Source: Sporomusa sphaeroides DSM 2875 (GTDB taxonomy: Bacteria > Bacillota > Negativicutes > Sporomusales > Sporomusaceae). Taken from it: a stretch of DNA of 64,000 nucleotides. The stretch is from the NCBI RefSeq assembly GCF_001941975.2, contig NZ_CP146991.1:290501-354500 (forward strand), in the 5' to 3' direction. The notes beneath the pieces were generated by a model that was not told the DNA's origin, did no database searches, and saw only the letters and a program-made list of their open reading frames with translations. The translations under genes and the position numbers were made by a program. Below are positions 28,781 to 36,682 of this stretch, in pieces. Positions within the stretch are counted from its first letter, which is position 1. Every line of letters starts with the position of its first letter.

Positions 28781-29617
28781 ATGAACAAGCTGAGGACTAT
28801 CCGTAAAATTGTTACTGGAAAACATACGGTGGACGGAGCCGGCGTCAAGCTGGTGCGGGTAATTGGCCGCGACGACACGCAGGATTTTGATCCTTTTCTC
28901 ATGCTGGATGCTTTTGATTCGGTGGACCCCGAGGACTATGTCAAAGGGTTTCCCTGGCATCCGCACCGCGGGATTGAGACGATTACCTATCTCATTCAGG
29001 GTGATATTGAGCACGGCGACAGCCTGGGAAATACAGGCAGGATTTTAGCAGGAGAATGTCAGTGGATGACTGCCGGCTCCGGAATACTCCATCAGGAAAT
29101 GCCAAAACCCAGTGAGCGGATGTTTGGACTCCAGCTCTGGCTCAATCTACCGGCAAAAGACAAAATGGTGTCCCCTAAATATAATGGAATACGCAAAGAG
29201 GATATCCCGGTAGTTGATGAGGGAGAACGGCGGATCCATATTCTTGCCGGCGTGTACGGCGGTAAAGCCGGGGCTATGGCCGGGGACTATCGCAAGCCAC
29301 TGCTGCTGGACGTAGCAGTGTGTGCCGGGACTGAGTGGTCACTGGAGATTGCGGGCAATACGACTTTGTTTATTTATATTTTTCAGGGAGCCGGAACCTT
29401 TGGCAGCGAGCAGGTAATCCCGGCAAAGCATGCCGTATTATTTGATGAAACAGGGACCTTCCTCGTAAAAGCCGCTGATCAGGGAATTCGGTTTTTCCTG
29501 ATGGCCGGGGAGCCGCTGCGGGAGTCCATTGCCTGGGGCGGCCCAATCGTTATGAATACCCGGGAAGAGTTGCAGCTTGCCTTCCGGGAATTAGAAGAAA
29601 ACAAATTTATCAAATAA
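28781..29617 (+). CDS. Pirin family protein
   Basis: 278 aa bicupin. The metal-binding cupin is clear: FPWHPHRGIETITYL, GDIEHGDSLGN, MTAGSGILHQEMP, so two His, a further His and a Glu are in place. Bacterial pirins may act as quercetin dioxygenases or metabolic regulators. The ATG at 28781 follows AAGGAGG. It sits between the two halves of the putative secretion regulon but has its own upstream region, and nothing ties it to that system. About 285 nt before it hold the previous terminator and no clear promoter. Confidence 0.9.
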   Translation: MNKLRTIRKIVTGKHTVDGAGVKLVRVIGRDDTQDFDPFLMLDAFDSVDPEDYVKGFPWHPHRGIETITYLIQGDIEHGDSLGNTGRILAGECQWMTAGSGILHQEMPKPSERMFGLQLWLNLPAKDKMVSPKYNGIRKEDIPVVDEGERRIHILAGVYGGKAGAMAGDYRKPLLLDVAVCAGTEWSLEIAGNTTLFIYIFQGAGTFGSEQVIPAKHAVLFDETGTFLVKAADQGIRFFLMAGEPLRESIAWGGPIVMNTREELQLAFRELEENKFIK

Positions 29618-29642
29618 GTCAACTCTTTATTCGCAGCAGTTT

Positions 29643-29670
29643 ACCAGGTGTACGCCTGGTTCTTCTCTGC
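29643..29670 (+). terminator. Possible weak terminator after the pirin gene
   Basis: ACCAGG (29643-29648) pairs with CCTGGT (29655-29660), followed by TCTTCTCT. The remaining 140 nt before the kinase gene show no recognisable element. Confidence 0.35.
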
Positions 29671-29811
29671 CGTTCTCTTTTTTCTGTGTTTCCGCGGTTC
29701 CATGATCTGTAAAGGAATTTAATGGATTAGCGGGAATATATATGCAGGTAAGTCAAGCTGGTGCTTTGCTTTTAACTGTCAGCATTTGGCCGTGACATTT
29801 GGAGGTCCTGT

Positions 29812-32238
29812 ATGAAACTTTGGCTGCAAAATATAGTAAAGCAGTTTTTCCGGCCCGAGTTGGAGTTTCGTGTCCGTCTGTTTAATCTGCTGGCCATGGC
29901 CGGTACTGTCAACAGCCTGCTGCAGGCCGGATTTTCACTGCTGGTTGTCGGCGGTTTCCCCATGGTCATACTTAACTTGTTTATTGCCGTACTTTCCTTT
30001 GGACTGCTTTACTATTCCTACACCAGCGGGCAGTACCAGCGGTGTTACCTGATCACCATTGTCTTCATTTTTTTTATCGGCTTTGCTTTTTTGTTTTTTT
30101 CCGGCGGCGGCTACCGGGGCGGTCTTCCTTCGTTCTTCATTTTTGCCACGGTATTTACCGTATTTATGCTGGAAGGCCGGCAAATGCTGGTCGTCAGTGT
30201 TTTGGAACTGTTGTTTTATACCGGGCTGTGCCTTTATGGATATTACGTGCCTGAGCAGGTTAGCTGGTTTGAAACTGAGGAAAAGATTCTGGCCGATGTT
30301 ATTGTATGTTTTCTGGCTGTCAGTATTGTTTTGGGTATTACCATGCACCTGAACTTCCGCATGTATAACAGCCAGCAGCGGCAGCTGGAGCAGGCCCGGG
30401 AGGAGGCTATCCGGGCCAATCAGGCAAAAAATATGTTTCTGGCCAGCATGAGCCACGAGATCCGTACGCCTATCAATATCATGCTGGGCATGAACGAGAT
30501 GATTTTGCGGGAACAACCTTCTCCGGCGGTTGCCGGTTATATCGCCCGCTCGCAGGATGCCGGCCAAATGCTCCTGTCGCTCATTAACGATATTCTGGAT
30601 GTTTCCAAAATCGAGTCCGGCAAAATGGAACTCTTGGAGGAGGCTTACTATACAGATGATCTGGTGCAGCGCCTGATTCAATTTGGCCGGGAACAATCGG
30701 CAAAGAAAGGGCTGTCCTTTTCCGCTGAGGTTTCGGGGCTGCCGGCTATGTTTTGGGGGGATACCCTGCATATTCGTCAGATTGCCACCAATCTTTTGAG
30801 CAATGCCGTAAAATATACTGAAGCCGGTTCAGTCAGGCTTGCCCTTACTGCCAGGGAAATGCCCGGCGGGGCCGGCATGCTGCTTTCCGTGGCGGTGTCT
30901 GACACGGGAATAGGCATCCGGCCGGAAAGTCTTGACTCCGTCTTTGAAGCCTTTACCCGCAGCGAAGCCGTCCGGAATCTCAAAATTGAAGGTGCCGGGC
31001 TGGGGCTCGCCATTGTCAGGAATCTGGTAAACCTGATGGGCGGCCGGCTGCTGGTGCAAAGCGAATATGGCAGCGGCAGCACCTTTACGGCCGAAATTCC
31101 CCAGCGTTATGCCGACGGGCTGGCTGACTGCACTCACCGGTCGGTCGCGCCGCTGGCCGAACAGAGCTTTTTCGCCCCGCAGGGACGAATCCTGGTTGTG
31201 GATGACAATGAAGGGAATTTGGGTGTGATAAAATCCCTGCTGGCCCGGACTTTGCTGCAAATCGACACCGTGCTGAGCGGCCGGCAATGCCTTGAACAGG
31301 CCGGCCAAAGCTCTTACCATGTTATTGTGCTGGATTATATGATGCCGGAGCTGGATGGTATCGAAACCCTGCACAGGCTGCGGCAAATGAACTGTCACAC
31401 TCCTGTCATTGCCCTGACGGCCGATGTTACCGCCGGGACGCGCCAGAAACTCTTAACCGCAGGGTTTGCCGACTATCTCTCCAAACCCGTTTCCTGGACC
31501 CGGCTGGAACAGAGCCTGCTGTCCTATTTGCCGGAAGAACTGGTGACGCGTACCACCGTAAGCGTGGGGAATGCCTGCCCGGATGCGGCGGCGCAATTCC
31601 GGCAGCAGTTGGGGAAATATGATATCTCGCTGGAAAACGGGCTCCAGTTTCTCAGTCAGAGCTTGTCCCAGTACATAACCGTTGCCGGGATATTTCTCGA
31701 CCATACCCGGCAGACTACAGAACTGCTGACCCGGCTTGCCGCGCAGCATGATCTTACGGCGCTTTCCCATTTGTACCATTCGCTTAAAACTCTGGCCCGC
31801 CTCATTGGTGCCGGGGAACTTTTTGCTCTGGCCCGGCGGCTTGAACAAAAATGCTCTGCCGGAGAAGCCGGATATGTACGAACCGCATTGCCGCTGTTTT
31901 GTCATGAACTGACCGCGACCCGCCAGGGACTTGCTGAGTTTCTGGCGCAGACCAAAGCTGTGGCTGCCGGTGAGTCGCCCTCATTCCTGCTGCCTTCTAT
32001 GAATTTTGCAGCACTGACTGTCCTGGCGCAGACCGGCATTGCCGACTATCATTTTACGGAAAGCCGGCAGGCGCTGACGCTGCTGCTCACGCTGGAGCAG
32101 GATCCGGATTGCAGGAGGTTGCTTAAGCAGGCGCTCACTGCTGTGGAAAATCTTAGCTTCGAGGACGCGGAGATGCTATTTGAGCAATTTTGTCAGGCAA
32201 GAGAGAGGGAGGCTGCAAGCTATGCACCAGAAAGGTAA
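29812..32238 (+). CDS. Hybrid membrane histidine kinase with receiver and Hpt domains
   Basis: 808 aa. Five to six N-terminal membrane helices (about 23-180) form the sensor. HisKA with His215 (MSHEIRTPINIML), a HATPase (TNLLSNAVKY, SDTGIGIRP, GAGLGLAIV), a receiver with Asp508 (VIVLDYMMPELDG) and a C-terminal Hpt with His656 (LYHSLKTLARLIGAG). This makes a full internal phosphorelay. The ATG at 29812 follows GGAGG. It overlaps the response regulator gene by 17 nt, so that regulator is the likely final target. Position beside the secretion genes suggests control of them. Confidence 0.93.
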   Translation: MKLWLQNIVKQFFRPELEFRVRLFNLLAMAGTVNSLLQAGFSLLVVGGFPMVILNLFIAVLSFGLLYYSYTSGQYQRCYLITIVFIFFIGFAFLFFSGGGYRGGLPSFFIFATVFTVFMLEGRQMLVVSVLELLFYTGLCLYGYYVPEQVSWFETEEKILADVIVCFLAVSIVLGITMHLNFRMYNSQQRQLEQAREEAIRANQAKNMFLASMSHEIRTPINIMLGMNEMILREQPSPAVAGYIARSQDAGQMLLSLINDILDVSKIESGKMELLEEAYYTDDLVQRLIQFGREQSAKKGLSFSAEVSGLPAMFWGDTLHIRQIATNLLSNAVKYTEAGSVRLALTAREMPGGAGMLLSVAVSDTGIGIRPESLDSVFEAFTRSEAVRNLKIEGAGLGLAIVRNLVNLMGGRLLVQSEYGSGSTFTAEIPQRYADGLADCTHRSVAPLAEQSFFAPQGRILVVDDNEGNLGVIKSLLARTLLQIDTVLSGRQCLEQAGQSSYHVIVLDYMMPELDGIETLHRLRQMNCHTPVIALTADVTAGTRQKLLTAGFADYLSKPVSWTRLEQSLLSYLPEELVTRTTVSVGNACPDAAAQFRQQLGKYDISLENGLQFLSQSLSQYITVAGIFLDHTRQTTELLTRLAAQHDLTALSHLYHSLKTLARLIGAGELFALARRLEQKCSAGEAGYVRTALPLFCHELTATRQGLAEFLAQTKAVAAGESPSFLLPSMNFAALTVLAQTGIADYHFTESRQALTLLLTLEQDPDCRRLLKQALTAVENLSFEDAEMLFEQFCQAREREAASYAPER

Positions 32239-32857
32239 GCTCTTCGTGGTGGACGACGACATTATACTGCTGAAGGTCATGGAGGAACTGTTAAAGGAGT
32301 ATTACGAAGTGAGTCTTGCCAAATCGGGACCCCAGGCTGTGCGCTTTCTGGAAAAGGGCGGCAGCCCGGATCTGATTCTGCTGGATATCGATATGCCGGA
32401 CATGGATGGTTTTGCGACCTTGCTGAAGCTGCGGGCTTTAAACGCCGGACGGGAAGTGCCGGTCGTGTATCTGACCGGCCTTACCGATGCCGGCAGCGAG
32501 GCTTATGGCCTGCAACTGGGCGCCGTCGACTACATCAGGAAGCCTGTGGTGAAGGAAGTATTGCTGGCGCGTATCGCTCTGCACCTGGACAATGCCGAAA
32601 AACGCCGGCAGCTGGAGCTCTTTAAGGAACAGCACCTGGGCAGCGGCGGTTTGCAGGCCGATAAAATGCTTGCCATGAAACAATTGCTGACAAAAACTGA
32701 GTTTACCGTTGCCGCGCTGGTGGCGCAGGGATATACCAATGACGAAATCAGCCGGCTGCTGAACTACTCGCCTTCCTATATAAAAAAAGTGGTATCCAGG
32801 CTGTTTGACCGGCTGGACATCAGTAAACGCAGCGAAGTCAAACGATTTTTTTGCTAA
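32222..32857 (+). CDS. LuxR/NarL-type response regulator
   Basis: 211 aa. A receiver domain with acidic pocket LFVVDDD, phospho-acceptor Asp in ILLDIDMPDMDG and a C-terminal helix-turn-helix of GerE type (FTVAALVAQGYTNDEISRLL, SPSYIKKVVSRL). It should bind DNA when phosphorylated by the upstream hybrid kinase. The ATG at 32222 lies inside the kinase gene end; the frame opens earlier without a ribosome site. It is the nearest candidate activator for the two shared promoter designs. A terminator follows at 32906. Confidence 0.9.
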   Translation: MHQKGKLFVVDDDIILLKVMEELLKEYYEVSLAKSGPQAVRFLEKGGSPDLILLDIDMPDMDGFATLLKLRALNAGREVPVVYLTGLTDAGSEAYGLQLGAVDYIRKPVVKEVLLARIALHLDNAEKRRQLELFKEQHLGSGGLQADKMLAMKQLLTKTEFTVAALVAQGYTNDEISRLLNYSPSYIKKVVSRLFDRLDISKRSEVKRFFC

Positions 32858-32905
32858 CCGGAATACACTGCGAACTTTTTATCAACCGTATACTAAATCT
32901 TTCAG

Positions 32906-32929
32906 CGTCCCTCCCAGGGGCGTTTTTTT
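32906..32929 (+). terminator. Terminator of the kinase/regulator unit
   Basis: CGTCCCT (32906-32912), loop CCC, AGGGGCG (32916-32922), then seven T. Confidence 0.85.
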
Positions 32930-32946
32930 ATTTTCCTGCAAAAATA

Positions 32947-32992
32947 GGATACTTTTCGGGTCTATTTTGGTTATCGCCTTCAGGTGTATAGT
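32947..32992 (+). promoter_or_regulatory. Class 1 shared promoter element (copy B)
   Basis: GGATACTTTTCGGGTCTATT (32947-32966) with an extended -10 TGTATAGT (TATAGT 32987-32992). The element and the 40-nt distance to TATAGT are matched exactly by the copy at 44826. No normal -35 is seen, so an activator probably binds the upstream box. Confidence 0.75.
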
Positions 32993-33040
32993 TAGGGCGT
33001 AAGGTGGGAAATGAATGCGGTTTACATGGAGGGACAGTCA

Positions 33041-33760
33041 TTGAAACAAAACCGATACAGAGTGCTGGTACTTGTATTGGCGGTTATTTGCCTGGTGCCG
33101 GCGATTGCCTGTACCAATGCGGCGGAACCGCCCGCGCTGGTGGTCATTATGACCAACGCGCCGGCGGATGCTGAAGTCTCTCTCGTTACGGCGGCAGGCT
33201 TGGCGGAAGTGTCCAAAAGCCGGGTCGCGTGGGAAACCTATTATGTGTTTTACCACCGGGATATTGGCACAAGCGGCGAATTTACGCTGCAGGTTTCGGG
33301 AAACGGCGTCAGGTATGAGCAAACAGTGGGAGTGCAGTATCTGAACAGCTACCCTGGAGTCATCACACTGGATTTTGCCGCGCAAACCATAGCCGGGGGA
33401 AAACTGCTTTCCCGGTCAATCCTGCTGGTGGGCCTGCGGGTAATATTTACGCTGGTTATCGAAGGCCTGGTTTTCTACCTGTTCGGCTTCCGCGAAAAGA
33501 GAAGCTGGCGCGTTTTCCTGGCGATGAATCTGCTGACACAGGGGCTGCTGAACATCGCTCTTAACGGAGGCTTGCCACTGGCTGTTTATCTGATGTTCAA
33601 GCTTATTATTATGGAATTCTGGGTGTTTGTTGCGGAAACCGCAGGTGCGCTGGTGCTGATCAAAGAGCACCGCCGCCTTCGCCGCGTGGCTTTCGTTTTG
33701 ATTGCCAACCTGTTGAGCCTGGTGTTGGGCGGTTATCTGATTACCGTGCTGCCGGTCTAG
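33041..33760 (+). CDS. Exported/membrane protein of unknown function
   Basis: 239 aa. A signal sequence to about residue 23 (PAIACTNA), an extracytoplasmic beta-rich region of about 100 residues, then four membrane helices (about 132-235). No family recognised. TTG 33041 follows GGAGGGA at good distance; ATG 33011 would lengthen the N-terminus. First gene of the unit driven by class 1 element B, followed 20 nt later by the DUF3137 gene. Probably an envelope accessory of the secretion locus. Confidence 0.6.
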   Translation: MKQNRYRVLVLVLAVICLVPAIACTNAAEPPALVVIMTNAPADAEVSLVTAAGLAEVSKSRVAWETYYVFYHRDIGTSGEFTLQVSGNGVRYEQTVGVQYLNSYPGVITLDFAAQTIAGGKLLSRSILLVGLRVIFTLVIEGLVFYLFGFREKRSWRVFLAMNLLTQGLLNIALNGGLPLAVYLMFKLIIMEFWVFVAETAGALVLIKEHRRLRRVAFVLIANLLSLVLGGYLITVLPV

Positions 33761-33780
33761 CGGGAGGATGGAGGAACCAT

Positions 33781-35007
33781 ATGAATTGGATCAAAAAAAT
33801 ATTAGGCTTTAATAGCCCGCACTCCTGGGTCAAGTGGCTGCGGATGGCTTTTGCCGCTGTTGCTCTGATCATTGCCACAGCCTTTTGGGGCAATTTTGCC
33901 TCTATGGTAATGGAAGACGGCATCATCGGCCTGATTTTCGCGCTTATCCTCTTTATTGTAGCGTTTGGCCCGATTCTGGCAATCATGCTGGGGGTCGCCT
34001 CGCTGATCGGCCTACTCGTCGGCGGGATGCTAAGCAGCGTAAAACAGCGGCAAAGCTTCCGGGAAACCATCGCCACCGGTTCCCCGCAACTGCTGGAACT
34101 GGAAAAGCTGCGGCTGAAATCGCAGGCCCTGGACCTGCTCTTTCCAATTACGGCGATTATCCTGTTTAGCCTGGGCTTTGTCTTCCTGGAGGACTTATAC
34201 GGCGATTTCGGCGAGGCGGGCTTCTACGGCTTCATGCTTCTGGCAGGACTTGTGCTCCTCGGCTTTTGGCTGGCGAAGACATCTGTCAAGCTGCGCTACA
34301 AGCGTATGTTTAAAGAACTGATTGTGACCGGAGAGCTGGAATCGGTTCTGGACAATCTGGATTTTCAGCCGGAAGCAAAGCTGGATGAAGCCCTGGTCAA
34401 AGCGGCGGCACTGTTTCCTCACTATGACATTTACTATGGCAACGATTATTTGGCGGCAGACTACCATGGGCGTCACTTTATTCAATCGGATATTCATTTG
34501 CAGGAGGAGCGGGAGGAGACTTACCGGGATGACGACGGCGAATTACAGACACGGACAGTATATGTCAGCGTGTTTCGCGGACGGCTGGTGATCTTTGACT
34601 ATGACGCCATCTCCAATGAACCGGTTACTGTCTATGACCGGCACGGCGGCAGGATGAAGAGCACCGAGGCGATTCAAACCGAACTGGACGCCTTCAACCG
34701 GCGGTTTTACGTCAGCGCCCCCAGTCCGACGGCGGCCTTGCGCATCCTGACCCCGCCTGTTCTGGAAAGCATTTTGCTGGCCTCAGACAAACTGGGCTGT
34801 CCGCTGTATCTTTCTTTCCGCGAGGATAAGCTCTATGTGGCGCTGAACTGCGGCGATGCGTTTGAAGCCGCCGGCGGCGATGCCACGCTTTCCGAACAGC
34901 GCCGGCGCGTGACCGGCGACATTAAGGCGATGCTTGACTTCGTCGATACCATATATCTGAAAACCCAACCGCATGTTAGCAAAAAAGATGAGGAGGACGG
35001 ACAATGA
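33781..35007 (+). CDS. DUF3137 membrane protein
   Basis: 408 aa. Five membrane helices in residues 20-165, then a cytoplasmic DUF3137 region (about 200-390) with FPHYDIYYGNDYLAA, FIQSDIHLQ, and FRGRLVIFDYD. The family function is unknown. It overlaps the next gene by 4 nt. Its place between a class 1 promoter and the ESX operon makes it a candidate structural or assembly factor of the secretion system, which is inference only. Confidence 0.75.
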   Translation: MNWIKKILGFNSPHSWVKWLRMAFAAVALIIATAFWGNFASMVMEDGIIGLIFALILFIVAFGPILAIMLGVASLIGLLVGGMLSSVKQRQSFRETIATGSPQLLELEKLRLKSQALDLLFPITAIILFSLGFVFLEDLYGDFGEAGFYGFMLLAGLVLLGFWLAKTSVKLRYKRMFKELIVTGELESVLDNLDFQPEAKLDEALVKAAALFPHYDIYYGNDYLAADYHGRHFIQSDIHLQEEREETYRDDDGELQTRTVYVSVFRGRLVIFDYDAISNEPVTVYDRHGGRMKSTEAIQTELDAFNRRFYVSAPSPTAALRILTPPVLESILLASDKLGCPLYLSFREDKLYVALNCGDAFEAAGGDATLSEQRRRVTGDIKAMLDFVDTIYLKTQPHVSKKDEEDGQ

Positions 35008-35423
35008 AAAAAAGCAACAGCTGGCTGCTGGTTTGCGCCGCGGTGCTATTCGGCCTGGTGTGCCTGCTGCCGGTTCAGGCGGAGGCCGCCCCGGTTGAGT
35101 GGCATACCACTAATTTGTACTATGAAGTGACTGAGGATAACACGCCCGAAAATATACTGATCATTGACGGGTATTTCCGCAACAACACAGGCCGGTATAT
35201 CAACTATGTCTATGAATTTAACCTTACGGCCACCATTACTGACGATTCGGGCTATACCGGCACGGTAAAGGGAACCTTCCGGGACTTTGAAAAAATGCTT
35301 GAGCCTTATGGCGAAGCCAATCACCGGTTCAGAATCAGAAATGCGGACATCATCTGGCCTGTTGACAGCTACGAGGTAAGAGGCGGCTATATGCGCTGGA
35401 AGCATAGCAGCGCGGCCGGCTGA
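35004..35423 (+). CDS. Small exported protein
   Basis: 139 aa. Signal peptide cleaved near QAEAA (about residue 28), then a beta-rich domain with IDGYFRNNTGRYINYVYEF and GTFRDFEKMLEPYGEANHRF. The mature domain loosely recalls SLAP-type extracellular domains, but this is not secure. The ATG at 35004 overlaps the DUF3137 stop (ATGA) and follows GAGGAGG. Last gene of the unit, closed by a terminator that uses its stop region. Confidence 0.6.
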   Translation: MKKSNSWLLVCAAVLFGLVCLLPVQAEAAPVEWHTTNLYYEVTEDNTPENILIIDGYFRNNTGRYINYVYEFNLTATITDDSGYTGTVKGTFRDFEKMLEPYGEANHRFRIRNADIIWPVDSYEVRGGYMRWKHSSAAG

Positions 35424-35452
35424 TAAAAGTGTCTCAGCCGCGTTTATTTTTT
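35417..35452 (+). terminator. Terminator of the DUF3137 unit
   Basis: CGGCTGA (35417-35423, containing the stop codon) pairs with TCAGCCG (35434-35440), followed by CGTTTATTTTTTC. Confidence 0.7.
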
Positions 35453-35479
35453 CAGAATGGATAGCAGTGTTTTTTCGTG

Positions 35480-35529
35480 AAAATTACCCATTGGGTACTG
35501 AAATTGTCGAAAAAGCCCCGGTATAATTT
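35480..35529 (+). promoter_or_regulatory. Class 2 shared promoter element (copy E) of the ESX operon
   Basis: AAAATTACCC-ATT-GGGTACTG (35480-35500) is a TACCC/GGGTA inverted repeat, followed after 21 nt by TATAATTT (35522-35529). The same box and spacing recur at 47869. The spacer contains TGTCGAA (35505-35511), a perfect Spo0A-box sequence. The box sits at the -35 position, so it is a likely activator site. Confidence 0.78.
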
Positions 35530-35620
35530 GTATAGAGGATTTTCCGGTAACCTGTGATTTTCATTCATAGACAGCTTTGCCTTGCCGGCAGCGGCACAGG
35601 CACTAAGGAGGAATACGGTA

Positions 35621-36658
35621 ATGAGTAATGAGGAAAACAAAAATCCGGGTGCGGCGTCCGGTGATGACACGTCGGCTCTGTTTGTGAGCGCCCGTAAGAA
35701 ACAGCTTGCCGAGCAGGAGGTGCAGCGCAAAGCCGCTGAGGAGGAAGCCAAGCGTAAAGCCGCCGAAGAGGAGGTGCGCCGTTTGGAGGCCGAGGTGGCC
35801 GAACGCAAACGCCAGGCGGAAGAGGAGGCCAAAAGGGTTGCCGTGGAGGCGCGCGCCAAAAAGGCGGAAGCCGCCGCCAACCCTGACGCTATTTTAGGGG
35901 CGCCGCCGGCCGAGCAAGACAGCAAAGGCACAGGTCTGCCGCAGGTGCCGAAAATCAGTATTCCCAGACCCAATATCGGGCCGGACTCCATGGGAAAAAT
36001 AACCGGCAATCCCAAGCTGCTGAAGATCATCGGCGGCGCGGTTGCCTTGCTGCTGCTTGTCGTGTTTCTGACCTGGGGCGGCGGGGGCAGCAACAAAGAC
36101 AATGAAGCGGACCAGGGCAAGCCTGCCGTTGCCGGGAGCGTCACCGTAAATACAAATGCGCCCTTTGACGCCCAAACGACGGTAAGCGACTTCGGCCGGG
36201 TTTTCCATTATCCGTCCAGCATCTTTACCGTCCAGTCAGCCACGAAAAACGAGCTGGTTTTGGGCGCCGGGGATCCCCTTCACGGGCAACTGATTATTTC
36301 CTTAGCCAACACGCCCACGGCGAAGTACCTGGCGACCAAGGATATAGCCATCCCGACGCTGGAGGCCAATAACAAGGCGAAAGTCGCGGCTTATCTTAAC
36401 ACAGTGTCCGAACCTGTCATCCTGAGTCAGAAGGATCAGAGTCCCAGCGCCAATGTCTGGCGGTATTTGACCGCCGCTACTTATAAAAATGACAAAGGCG
36501 AGGCGATGTATTTGTATTGGTGGACAGGAGTCTGGCACAAAAAATCGCAAAAGCAGTCCTATTTGTATGAGTACGCCTTTGAATGCAGAGAAGACCTGGC
36601 GGTAAAATACCTGCCGATCGTGGAAAGAATCTGGGATGAAAAGACTACTGTAAAATAA
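35621..36658 (+). CDS. Coiled-coil single-pass membrane protein, first gene of the ESX operon
   Basis: 345 aa, not recognised by family. Residues 26-85 are a charged Ala/Glu/Lys/Arg coiled coil in the cytoplasm, then a Pro-rich linker, one membrane helix at about 134-152 (LLKIIGGAVALLLLVVFLTW), and an extracytoplasmic domain of about 170 residues (FHYPSSIFTVQSA, NVWRYLTAATYKN). The in-out topology resembles that of EssB/YukC, but sequence similarity is not visible. The ATG at 35621 follows AAGGAGG; the open frame extends upstream without a site. It likely forms part of the membrane complex with the ATPase encoded next. Confidence 0.7.
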   Translation: MSNEENKNPGAASGDDTSALFVSARKKQLAEQEVQRKAAEEEAKRKAAEEEVRRLEAEVAERKRQAEEEAKRVAVEARAKKAEAAANPDAILGAPPAEQDSKGTGLPQVPKISIPRPNIGPDSMGKITGNPKLLKIIGGAVALLLLVVFLTWGGGGSNKDNEADQGKPAVAGSVTVNTNAPFDAQTTVSDFGRVFHYPSSIFTVQSATKNELVLGAGDPLHGQLIISLANTPTAKYLATKDIAIPTLEANNKAKVAAYLNTVSEPVILSQKDQSPSANVWRYLTAATYKNDKGEAMYLYWWTGVWHKKSQKQSYLYEYAFECREDLAVKYLPIVERIWDEKTTVK

Positions 36659-36682
36659 TCCGGTCAGGAAGGGGAATCCGGC

